Positions 52,483-61,600 of a DNA stretch of 64,000 nt are shown piece by piece (position 1 is the stretch's first letter; each line of letters begins with the position of its first letter). The notes below the pieces were generated by a model. It was not told the DNA's origin and ran no database searches. It saw only the letters and a list, made by a program, of their open reading frames with translations. Source of the stretch: Bacteroidota bacterium (GTDB taxonomy: Bacteria; Bacteroidota; Bacteroidia; Chitinophagales; Chitinophagaceae); the NCBI GenBank assembly GCA_023437225.1, contig JAEZGS010000023.1, positions 105,824-169,823 on the forward strand, in the 5' to 3' direction. Both the position numbers and the translations under genes were made by a program.

Positions 52483-53568
52483 TTAGGCATGCTTAAGCGC
52501 AAAGTGCTCCATCAACTGGCAAAGAGCCTGGACACTTTCAAGCGGTAAAGCATTATACATAGAGATACGGAAACCACCGGTAGTCCGGTGCCCTTTTACG
52601 CCGATCATTTTATTTGATTTGCATTCTTCAAGAAATGCACGCTCCATTTCTTTGTCTTCAATAATGAAACAGGCGTTCATGCGACTTCTATCTTCTTTCG
52701 CAACAATCCCTTTGAACAAGGGTAGTTTGTCGATCGTATCGTACAGCAACGATGCTTTCTCAATATTCTGTTTTTCAATGGCTGTCACTCCCCCCTGTTC
52801 TTTCAACCAGCGAAGCGTCAGCATACAAACGTATACAGCAAACACCGGCGGAGTGTTTAGCATAGAACCGTTCTCAATGTGATTTCTATAATCCATCATT
52901 GTGGGGATCTTTCGGTCCACGTTTCCGAGAATGTTTCGATTAACTACTACCAGATTCACACCCGCCGCACCAACGTTCTTTTGCGCCCCGGCATAAATAA
53001 GGTCAAATTTATTGAAGTCAATATCGCGACTCAGAATATCCGAACTCATGTCCGCAACAAGAGGAACACCGAAATCATAGAACGGTTGCAGATCCTGCCA
53101 CTGCGTTCCGTACACAGTGTTATTGGTAGTGATGTGCAGGTATCGCGCTGTTCGGGGAACGAGGAAATCCTTCGGTAAATAATTATAGTTTGAATTTTTT
53201 GAGCTGCATACTATGTCGACATGACCAAAGTTGCGCGCTTCCTTAATGGCTTTTGCGCCCCAGATCCCGGTATCTGTATATGCTGCCATATCGTACTCGC
53301 CGAGCAAATTCATTGGTACCTGGAAGAATTGCGTGGAGGCACCGCCATGAAGAAATAAAACTTCGTGGTCATTATCCAGTGACATCAATTCCTTAACGAG
53401 GGAAATTGCTTCGTCCATTACCGATTGGAAGATTTCGGTTCTGTGCCCGAGCTCTAAAATGGACAGACCTGTGTTGTTGAAATTAATGATCGCTTCACTT
53501 GCCTGCTGGAAAACTTCCTGCGGCAGGATGCTCGGTCCTGCATTGAAATTGTGAATCGCCGGTTTCAA
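52483..53568 (-). CDS. serC: Phosphoserine aminotransferase
   Basis: A 361-residue class V aminotransferase when started at the TTG at 53568 (MKPAIHNFNAGPSILP), the usual length and N-terminus of SerC. It converts 3-phosphohydroxypyruvate plus glutamate to phosphoserine, for serine and pyridoxal-phosphate synthesis. FNAGPS, FLHGGASTQF, DMSSDILSR and the PLP lysine in YAGAQKNVGAAG (Lys197) are present; the C-terminal GHRTTGGFRISMYNA also fits. An ATG at 53637 overlaps the upstream stop as ATGA and would add a 23-residue hydrophobic extension, which I consider less likely. SerA is not nearby. Confidence 0.95.
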   Translation of the reverse strand: MKPAIHNFNAGPSILPQEVFQQASEAIINFNNTGLSILELGHRTEIFQSVMDEAISLVKELMSLDNDHEVLFLHGGASTQFFQVPMNLLGEYDMAAYTDTGIWGAKAIKEARNFGHVDIVCSSKNSNYNYLPKDFLVPRTARYLHITTNNTVYGTQWQDLQPFYDFGVPLVADMSSDILSRDIDFNKFDLIYAGAQKNVGAAGVNLVVVNRNILGNVDRKIPTMMDYRNHIENGSMLNTPPVFAVYVCMLTLRWLKEQGGVTAIEKQNIEKASLLYDTIDKLPLFKGIVAKEDRSRMNACFIIEDKEMERAFLEECKSNKMIGVKGHRTTGGFRISMYNALPLESVQALCQLMEHFALKHA

Positions 53569-53633
53569 ATTCAAACTGGTTTTAATATATGTGAGGGGCA
53601 AAAGTAATGAAATGAGAGGAGTTCGGGCGGCAA

Positions 53634-54545
53634 TCATTCTTTAAGAGCCGGCATGCCTGCATCCACCCAGGCTGTAAGCCAAAAGCTGGCGACTGCATGT
53701 ACAGATTGTTGCATACGCCTTTCTATCATGCCGTTAAGCATGCGATCATACCTCAACGAGTATTCGGTTGAATATTGTTTGACGAGGATCTCGTTGCGAT
53801 TTTCGTAGGCGTATTTCTGATCCTGCGGAAACTTTTCACTGAGCGTTTTTTCGAATGTTAACACCGTGTCCGAAGCAAGAGCACTTTCCAGCATGCGATT
53901 CCACGCAAAGTCGAGGGGGTAGTTGATATATTCCGCTTTATTCATGAAAAAATCCCATTGGGTGGACGCAAGCAGCTCTGGAATACGCGACTCCCAAAAG
54001 CCATGAATGCCATGCTGGGCGGTCTTTTGACCATTGTGATTGCTTGAAGCGTGCAGGGGCACATGTATGTCCGCCAGATAGTGGCCGATCTCCGCGGAGT
54101 TTCGCAAGATCAGGTCTTTGTTCTTCGCGCGAAACGCATCGGTGAGTCGCCGCAACATTACCTGTATCCACCATGGAGCGATACCGTGGGCGTTGAGTGA
54201 ATCTACACCAAACTTCGCGACTGCATCATTCCATTTTCGGGGTAATGAATCGAACGGGTAAGGCCCATAATGATCCAGATCGAGGTAGTGGCGCGGTCCT
54301 TCGGGCTTTACGATATACCGGCGCTTGTCCGGATCCACGGCATGTTCGGAGATGTACTGAATGTTCGATTTATAGAAGCCGAACATCTCTTTCGGAAGAA
54401 GGAATATTGCCAGGTAATTGATCTGTTTATGCGCGTAAAAGCCCCAGCAAAATGAGGGTTGTGCGTAACAGATGAACAACAGCAGGAGGAAGGGTAGTCG
54501 GAAACCGGTAATCGGTAATCGGGGTTTCATATCACACAATTTCAT
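53634..54545 (-). CDS. Exported zinc-dependent S1/P1 nuclease-like protein
   Basis: A 303-residue protein with a signal peptide ending near SFC, after which Trp34 begins the mature chain (WGFYAHKQIN), as required in S1/P1 nucleases and zinc-dependent phospholipase C, where the N-terminal Trp binds zinc. Other probable ligands are His39, His86, Asp89 or Asp91, and His155, Asp159, His161 and His165 in HYLADIHVPLHASSNHNGQK. The fold class cleaves single-stranded nucleic acid 3'-phosphodiester bonds or phospholipid. It lies upstream of serC on the same strand. The first codons include repeat-like sequence (CGATTACCGATTACCG), so the exact start is uncertain; ATG at 54530 is an alternative. Confidence 0.85.
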   Translation of the reverse strand: MKLCDMKPRLPITGFRLPFLLLLFICYAQPSFCWGFYAHKQINYLAIFLLPKEMFGFYKSNIQYISEHAVDPDKRRYIVKPEGPRHYLDLDHYGPYPFDSLPRKWNDAVAKFGVDSLNAHGIAPWWIQVMLRRLTDAFRAKNKDLILRNSAEIGHYLADIHVPLHASSNHNGQKTAQHGIHGFWESRIPELLASTQWDFFMNKAEYINYPLDFAWNRMLESALASDTVLTFEKTLSEKFPQDQKYAYENRNEILVKQYSTEYSLRYDRMLNGMIERRMQQSVHAVASFWLTAWVDAGMPALKE

Positions 54546-54583
54546 TTACACAATAATCAATAACAGCTGCATTCAGCATTCCG

Positions 54584-54621
54584 CCATTAGCATATTAGCA
54601 CACTAGCACATTAGCATATTA
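54584..54621 (+). repeat. Octad repeat array (TTAGCATA / TTAGCACA type), short copy
   Basis: The units TTAGCATA, TTAGCACA and CTAGCACA again follow one another, running into the stop codon of the DUF502 gene. They match the arrays at 6791-6876 and 14537-14664. Confidence 0.85.
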
Positions 54622-55236
54622 TCAAACCTCCGTCACTCCACCGGATATCGTAAACTTCATCGCGTCAGCGGCATTCACATTGGAAAGCGGTTTTACCTTG
54701 TCCACATGCACGAAATACAATCTGCCGGAGAACGCATAGGAATTGGGAACATACACCGCTACATGATCTTCCAGTTCAAACTGGCTTGTATCCTGCTGGG
54801 TAATGAAACCTACTTCCCAGCTATCGGAAACGGCCTGCACCAGCACCGGCCGGTCGAACTTGCGTTTGTTGCCTGCAAATGCTTCGAAAAAGTCTTTCAG
54901 TGGAGTATAAATTATACGTATTCCGGGAGTGCGCTCCAGGATCTTGTCAAACAATTCTACCAGCCTGCTTACAATGAACGAGGAAGAAATGAATCCTACC
55001 AATATCAGCGTTACGATCACCAGAAGCGTCCCAATGCCGGGAAAACGAAGCGGGGCGCCGTTTCCATTTGGCGTGACGAGGTGTGGGAAAAGCCTTCCGA
55101 CGAGGTCTGGAAGTATGCGATCAATGAAGGTGAACATTGCACTGATGGCATATATCGTAATCGCAATTGGAGCGATGATGATCAGGCCCTGTAAAAAATA
55201 CTGAACAAGTTTGCGAAACGTAAAGCGGCTTTTCAT
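54622..55236 (-). CDS. DUF502 family inner-membrane protein
   Basis: A 204-residue protein with two hydrophobic helices (LQGLIIIAPIAITIYAISAM and FPGIGTLLVIVTLILVGFIS) near the N-terminus, the DUF502 pattern TPGIRIIYTPLKDFFEAFAG and FDRPVLVQ, and a C-terminal soluble domain with VAVYVPNSYAFSGRLYFV. Members are inner-membrane proteins of unknown role. It is divergent from the tetR gene and shares a 165-base gap with it. Confidence 0.9.
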   Translation of the reverse strand: MKSRFTFRKLVQYFLQGLIIIAPIAITIYAISAMFTFIDRILPDLVGRLFPHLVTPNGNGAPLRFPGIGTLLVIVTLILVGFISSSFIVSRLVELFDKILERTPGIRIIYTPLKDFFEAFAGNKRKFDRPVLVQAVSDSWEVGFITQQDTSQFELEDHVAVYVPNSYAFSGRLYFVHVDKVKPLSNVNAADAMKFTISGGVTEV

Positions 55237-55326
55237 TACCCAGATTTTCGGTAAAATTAAGCCGGTACTGCGTGGAGAAAAAAAGTATTAACGCGCTATA
55301 ATGCTGTTGTTTTTCCCGCTTTTGTG

Positions 55327-55385
55327 ACAAATGGTAAAAATTTGTGATGGAAACGCTGGTCACGAAAATAGTTTCCTTAGTTTTG
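55327..55385 (+). promoter_or_regulatory. Two dyads and a -7-like box before the tetR operon
   Basis: ACAAAT (55327-55332) and ATTTGT (55340-55345) form one inverted repeat, and GGAAAC (55349-55354) and GTTTCC (55371-55376) a second. TAGTTTTG (55378-55385, TAnnTTTG) lies directly after, 16 bases before the TetR start. Binding of TetR to one of the dyads would block this promoter; this is an inference from position. Confidence 0.4.
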
Positions 55386-55401
55386 CCGGGCAGAAATTAC
55401 C

Positions 55402-56028
55402 ATGGAGATAAAAGAGCGAATTCAAAAAAAGGCACAGGAATTGTTTCGGCGTTACGGCGTCAAAAGTGTCACCATGGATGAGATTGCTTCTCAACTTGGC
55501 GTCTCTAAGAAGACCATCTATCAATATTTCTCTGATAAAGATGAGCTGGTTCTGGAAGTAGCAAATTCCGTTATCTCGTACACGCAAACATGTTGTAACG
55601 ATCATAGTATCCATTCTGAAAATGCGATCGAGGAATTGTTTTATGCGATGAAGTTTGGCCAGCAAATGTTCCAGGAAATCAGTCCTGCCATGTTGTTCGA
55701 CCTCGAGAAGCACCATCCGCAAGCCCACAGAAACTTTTTGAAGTATAAAAACGATTACATGTTGAAAGTGATCGAAAAAAATCTTTTGCGCGGCATTGAG
55801 GAAGGACTGTATCGTCCGGAATTAAATGTAAATGTGATCAGTCGCTTCCGTTTAGAAACAATGTTTCTTCCCCTCGATCCATCGGCTTACCCACCGGGAA
55901 AATATAAAGCACAGGATGTCCATATTTCGATCATCGAACACTTTCTATTTGGGATTGCAAGCCCTAAAGGTTATAAGCTCATCCTGAACTATCAAAAACG
56001 TTATAAAACGCAGGCAAATGAAATGTAA
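55402..56028 (+). CDS. TetR/AcrR family transcriptional regulator
   Basis: A 208-residue repressor starting at ATG 55402. The helix-turn-helix is VTMDEIASQLGVSKKTIYQY followed by FSDKDELVLEVANS, typical of TetR. The C-terminal ligand domain is divergent. It overlaps the TolC gene by 11 bases and so is co-transcribed with the efflux genes it probably represses. The inducer is unknown. Confidence 0.95.
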   Translation: MEIKERIQKKAQELFRRYGVKSVTMDEIASQLGVSKKTIYQYFSDKDELVLEVANSVISYTQTCCNDHSIHSENAIEELFYAMKFGQQMFQEISPAMLFDLEKHHPQAHRNFLKYKNDYMLKVIEKNLLRGIEEGLYRPELNVNVISRFRLETMFLPLDPSAYPPGKYKAQDVHISIIEHFLFGIASPKGYKLILNYQKRYKTQANEM

Positions 56029-57427
56029 AATGATACTTAGAACAGGAATTGCTCTGTTATTTACCACACTTACCTACCATGCTTCACATGCTCAGACAGT
56101 ACACAGGCTGTCGGCCCGCGAAGCGGTGGACCTGGCATTGAAGCAGGTCACCGAGATCAGGAATCTTCAGATCGAACGGAAGAAGCAGGTTGCCATGAAC
56201 CGCGAGATCACCGGCCAGGCGATGCCTCAGATCGAGGGTACAATGTCGGCTACACACTACTTCGATATACCGGTCACATTGTTGCCCGACTTTATATCAC
56301 CATCGGTATATAATGTTCTTGTAAATGAGGGAGTGAAAAACGGAAGCGGTGGCCCTATTGAAACTCCATCTGGTCCGCCGGCACTATTCCCCGCACGTTT
56401 CGGAGTGCCATGGCAGGCATCTGCAGGCTTCGCCATTCAACAACTTATATTTCAACCGGATGTATTCGTTGGATTGAAAGCACGAAGCACTTCGCTCGAA
56501 TTTGCGGAAAACAATATCAAGGTGATGGAAGACAGCGTGCGCAGCAATGTGTATCGCGCCTATTACTCGGTATTGATCGCACAAAAACGAAGAAACATAC
56601 TTGCTGAAAGCGTGACGCGGTTGGAGAAGCTACTTCATGATCAAAATGAAATGTTCAAGAACGGATTCGCCGAACGTTTGGACCTCGATAAGACACAGGT
56701 AAGTCTCAACAATCTGCGGACTGCATTATCACAAGTGGATAATCTGGTGGTGCTGGGCAATGCCGCATTGAAATTCACTACCGGTCTCGAACAGCGTGAT
56801 TCAATAGCACTGACCGATACTCTTAGCATGGAGCGTATAAAAGAAGATCTTCTGGATATAGCATTTAAATATGAAGATCGAAGCGAGATAAAAATGATGA
56901 ATTCACTCAAACGCCTGCAGGAATTGGATGTAAAGCGCTACCGTCTGGGTCGCATCCCAACGATCGCTGCTTACTATAATTTCAGCAAGAACGCACAGCG
57001 TGAGAAATTCAATTTCTTCAGTTCAAGCGAGCCCTGGTTCAATACATCGCTTGCGGGACTGAACATTTCGGTCCCGATCTTTTCGGGCTTCCAGCGCAAT
57101 CGCAAAATTGAACAGGCTGAACTGACACTTGAGCAAACGAATAACAACATCGCAAACCTCAAGCGTGCTATCGATCTTCAACAGGTGTCGTCTTTATCGG
57201 CACTAAAGAATTCATTGGCAAGCCTGGATATTCAACAACGAAATATGGAGCTAGCAGAGAGGGTATACAATTCAACGAAACTGAAATTCGAGCAGGGACT
57301 TGGTTCCAGCTTTGAGATTTTGCAGGCGCAAACAAGTCTTGAAGATTCACAGGCAAATTACTTCCAGGCACTTTATGAGGCCGTGATCGCTCGTATTAAT
57401 TACATGCGCTCACTTGGTCAACTCTAA
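56018..57427 (+). CDS. TolC family outer-membrane efflux protein
   Basis: A 469-residue outer-membrane factor with a signal peptide (MKCKMILRTGIALLFTTLTYHASHAQ). Long heptad-rich helices and the repeated motifs (DLDKTQVSLNNLRTALSQ, FEILQAQTSLEDSQANYFQA) are those of TolC/OMF proteins, and the first repeat begins LSAREAVDLALKQ. It forms the outer channel for the RND pump encoded downstream. It starts within tetR (11-base overlap). Confidence 0.95.
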   Translation: MKCKMILRTGIALLFTTLTYHASHAQTVHRLSAREAVDLALKQVTEIRNLQIERKKQVAMNREITGQAMPQIEGTMSATHYFDIPVTLLPDFISPSVYNVLVNEGVKNGSGGPIETPSGPPALFPARFGVPWQASAGFAIQQLIFQPDVFVGLKARSTSLEFAENNIKVMEDSVRSNVYRAYYSVLIAQKRRNILAESVTRLEKLLHDQNEMFKNGFAERLDLDKTQVSLNNLRTALSQVDNLVVLGNAALKFTTGLEQRDSIALTDTLSMERIKEDLLDIAFKYEDRSEIKMMNSLKRLQELDVKRYRLGRIPTIAAYYNFSKNAQREKFNFFSSSEPWFNTSLAGLNISVPIFSGFQRNRKIEQAELTLEQTNNNIANLKRAIDLQQVSSLSALKNSLASLDIQQRNMELAERVYNSTKLKFEQGLGSSFEILQAQTSLEDSQANYFQALYEAVIARINYMRSLGQL

Positions 57428-57460
57428 ACATCCTTTAATCAAGCATTCAAATAGCAATTT

Positions 57461-58624
57461 ATGAACACAGTATTTAGACTAACAGGAGCGCTGATGATCA
57501 CTGCACTGGTTGTGGCATGCGGCGGCTCCGCGAAAGATGAGAAAGGCGAACTTAATGATAAGCGTGCGAAGGTTGAAAAATTGAAGAACGAAAGAACTGA
57601 GCTTGATAATAAGATACGCGGCCTCGAAGAGGAGATCGCAAAAGCAGATCCCGCTTCTGTTGCAGTGCAGCCAAAGCTGGTGAGTACTACAGTGATAGAA
57701 CCGCAGGAATTCGCTCACTTTATAGACCTCCAGGGCACCATAACCACTGAGAACATATACTATGTTGCACCACGCGGACAGGGTGGCCAGGTGAAAGCCA
57801 TCTATGTAAAACAGGGTGATAATGTACGCAAGGGTCAACTGGTGGTAAAGCTTGATGATGCGTTGGTGCGTCAGCAAATTGAACAGGCAAAGATTCAGCT
57901 TTCGTATCTGCAGGATATCTATAATCGTCGCAAGAATTTGTGGGATCAAAATATAGGAACCGAAGTGGAACTGATAAGCGCACGTACTAATGTTACCAAT
58001 GCTGAAAAACAGATACAGATGTTGAATGAGCAACTTGCAATGACGAATGTTTATGCAGAAGTATCTGGTGTTGCCGAACAGGTAAACCTTCGGGTAGGAG
58101 AAATATTTAGTCCTGCAACAGCAGCCCAGGCCGGCATACGCATCGTGAACACTTCTAACCTCAAGGCAAGTGTGATGATCCCTGAAAACTATCTGTCCAA
58201 AGTATCTAAGGGAACACCGGTGGTAGTTGAAGTTCCGGACATCAATAAGAAATTCAACAGCACTATCTCACTTATCAGCGAAGTGATCAGCACATCTAAC
58301 AGGGGTTTTACTGCGGAAGCCAAAGTGCCCAACGACCCTGCTTTGAAGCCAAACCTGATTGCAATGGTCAGGATACAGGATTACAAAAAAGCAGATGCGA
58401 TCACGGTGCCTCTTAACGTGGTGCAATCGGATGAAAAAGGGAAATATATTCTTGTTGCGGTTAACGAAGGAAAAAATACCATTGCGAAGAAAGTTCCGGT
58501 TACACTTGGTGAACTGTACCAGGATCGCATCGAGATCAAGTCTGGATTAAAGGCTGGTGACAAAGTGATCACAGAAGGATTTCAGAACATTTATGAAGGA
58601 CAAGTGGTGACTACCGAAGCTTAA
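57461..58624 (+). CDS. RND efflux periplasmic adaptor (membrane fusion protein) lipoprotein
   Basis: A 387-residue lipoprotein (lipobox VACG). A charged coiled coil at about residues 25-65 lies before the barrel-sandwich domain, which is an extra spacer. The lipoyl half-motifs GGQVKAIYVKQGDNVRKGQL and the downstream YAEVSGVAEQVNLRVGEIF are typical, with an alpha-hairpin between them. The beta-barrel and membrane-proximal domains end in GDKVITEGFQNIYEGQVV. It links the RND pump to TolC. Gaps to its neighbours are 33 and 17 bases. Confidence 0.95.
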   Translation: MNTVFRLTGALMITALVVACGGSAKDEKGELNDKRAKVEKLKNERTELDNKIRGLEEEIAKADPASVAVQPKLVSTTVIEPQEFAHFIDLQGTITTENIYYVAPRGQGGQVKAIYVKQGDNVRKGQLVVKLDDALVRQQIEQAKIQLSYLQDIYNRRKNLWDQNIGTEVELISARTNVTNAEKQIQMLNEQLAMTNVYAEVSGVAEQVNLRVGEIFSPATAAQAGIRIVNTSNLKASVMIPENYLSKVSKGTPVVVEVPDINKKFNSTISLISEVISTSNRGFTAEAKVPNDPALKPNLIAMVRIQDYKKADAITVPLNVVQSDEKGKYILVAVNEGKNTIAKKVPVTLGELYQDRIEIKSGLKAGDKVITEGFQNIYEGQVVTTEA

Positions 58625-58641
58625 CCATCTAACAACTACTT

Positions 58642-61600
58642 ATGAGCGCGATAGATAATTTCAAACAAAAAGTAAAACAATTCGGGCCAACGAGTTGGGC
58701 GGTGAATAACAAAACATCCATTTATATAATGATGGTGTTTGTTACGCTCGCTGGCGTATTCCAATTCATAACGCTTCCGAAGGAACAGTTTCCCGACATT
58801 GTGATTCCAACGATATATGTACAGACGATCTATGTTGGAAATTCGCCTAAGGACATAGAGAATCTTGTAACGCGACCAATTGAAAAGCAGATCAAAGGGA
58901 TCACAGGTGCTAAGATCAATAAAGTAACAAGCACATCATTGCAGGACTTCTCTGCAATTGTTGTAGAATTCGATACAGAAGTACTTGTATCAGACGCATT
59001 GCAGAAAGTAAAAGATGCCGTCGATAAGGCATCAACAGATCTTCCAACTGACCTTACCGAAGAGCCAAAAGTACAGGAGATCAGTTTCTCAGATTTTCCC
59101 ATCATGTATGTGAATGTAAGCGGTGATTATGATGGAATACGTTTAAAGAAATATGCTGATGAATTGCAGGACAGACTCGAAGAATTGCCACAGATCAACC
59201 GCGTAGATATTGTAGGTGCTCCTGAGCGTGAGTTCCAGATCAACGTCGATAATCTTAAGATGCAAAGTGCGAAAGTAACTTTTGACGATATCGCAATGGC
59301 TGTGTCGAGGGAGAATAACGACATATCAGGTGGTCTGCTTGAAGTGGGTAACATGAAGCGAAGCCTGCAGTTGAAAGGTCAGTTCAAAACAGTTTATGAT
59401 CTGCAACAGCTTATTGTTCGAAATACAGATGGTGCCGCTATTTATCTGCATGACATTGCTGAGATAAAAGACACTGTAAAGGAGACTGAAAGTTTCGCCC
59501 GACTTAACGGGAAAAATGTGATCACACTAAACATCATTAAGAGAGCAGGTGAGAACCTCATTGAAACTTCGGATGATGTAATGAGGGTTGTTGATGAATT
59601 GAAGAAAACCGAATTCCCACCAAACCTTGATGTAGTAATCACTGGCGATCAAAGCCGAAGCACCCGGACATCGTTCAATGAACTTGTGAATTCGATCGTT
59701 ATCGGATTTGTACTTGTGTTGCTCACGTTGATGTTTTTCATGGGTGTAACCAATGCATTCTTTGTTGCGTTGTCCGTGCCGCTTAGTATGTTCGTTGCGT
59801 TCATCTTCTTACCAGCAGCAGATCTTATTGTTGGTACCAGTGTTACATTGAACTTCATAGTACTATTTGCGTTGCTGTTCGGACTCGGGATCATTGTGGA
59901 TGATGCGATAGTGGTAATTGAAAATACACACCGGATATTAACTGAAAGCAACGGACGCATTACTCCTTCGCGGGCGGCAAAGATCGCTGCAGGTGAGGTC
60001 TTCATACCTGTACTTGCAGGAACGCTTACCACTCTTGCGCCTTTCTTCCCATTATTATTCTGGCCGGGTATCATTGGTAAAGTGATGGTATACCTTCCTA
60101 CGATGCTCATCTTTACACTTGCTGCATCGCTGATAGTAGCCTTCATTATGAACCCCGTATTCGCAGTGGATTTCATGTCGCACGCCGATGAAGTAAACGA
60201 ACCAAAGAAGGCAGTGTTCCGTAAGCCTGCTTTCTGGATCGCGCTTGCAGCAGGTATTGGCCTGGACCTGTTAGGCTTCACCTTCTTTGGAAACCTGATC
60301 ATCTTTCTTATCATATGGATGCTCATGAACAGGTTCTTCATGTACGATGTGATACGGAGTTTCCAGAATCGTGCATTGCCTGCATTGATGAATCGATATG
60401 AAACGCTGTTACGATGGTCGCTTAAAGGATGGCGCCCTGTGTATTTGTTCCTTGGTGCAATCGGCCTGCTTTTATTTTCGGTATTTGCTTTTACAGCAAG
60501 AAAAATCCCGGTGGTGTTCTTCCCAAATGCGGATCCAAACTTCATATATGTTTACATGAAGCTGCCTGTTGGAACCAATGTAAATTATACCGATTCCATT
60601 ACCCGTGAATTAGAACGCAAAGTGGTGCGCGTTCTCGGAATGGAAAACGATAAAGAGAATCCATTGGTAGAAAGTGTTATTGCGAATGTGGCAGTAGGTG
60701 CAAGCGATCCCAATTCAGGTGATCGAAGCACAAGGCCCGAACTTGGTCGCATACAGGTTTCCTTTGTCGAATATGAAAAACGTCACGGAAAATCGACTGC
60801 ACCATACCTCGACTCCATACGTGCAGCAGTTCGTAACATGCCCGGTATTGAGATATCGGTAGACCAGGAACAGAACGGTCCTCCAACGGAACCACCGGTG
60901 AATATAGAAGTATCGAGTGAAAATTTCGATAACCTTACCAAGACCGCAGTTGCATTGAAAAACTATATTGATTCCGCTCGTGTTGAAGGACTGGAAGATC
61001 TTAAAATGGATGTGGACCTCAGCAATCCTGAGATCACATTGACGATCGACAGGGAACGTGCGATGATAGAAGGAATCTCTACGGGCCAGATAGGGATGCA
61101 GATCAGAACCGCATTGTTTGGTCGCGAAGTTTCGAAGATAAAAGACGAAGAAGACGAATACAAGATACAACTGCGCAACCTCGAGATGCAACGTAAGAGT
61201 CTTGCGGACCTATTGAATATGCGGGTTGTATTCAGAGACATGGCAACGGGTGCTGTAAAGCAGATACCTATCAGTTCACTTGCAACAATTGATTACACCA
61301 GTACATATGGCAGCATCAAACGTAAGGATCTGAAGCGTGTGATAACTCTTACTTCCAACGTTGCAAGCACAACAACACCAACTGCAGCAAACGCGGTGCT
61401 AAGCAGTCTCATCAACGATTTCAAACAGAAGCCGGCTGATGTTACAATAAGTCAGACAGGTGAAGGAGAGCAGCAGGCAGAAACCGGAGCCTTCCTCGGA
61501 AGAGCGCTGGTGATAGCATTGATGTTGATCTTATTCATTCTCGTACTTCAGTTCAATTCAGTAAGCAAGCCAGTGATCATTCTGTCAGAGATCGTGTTTA

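Noticed and set aside
60000..60545. Long minus-strand open frame within the RND gene (about 298 codons)
   Set aside because: It is antisense to a clear RND permease and low in plausible domain content; a shadow of codon bias.
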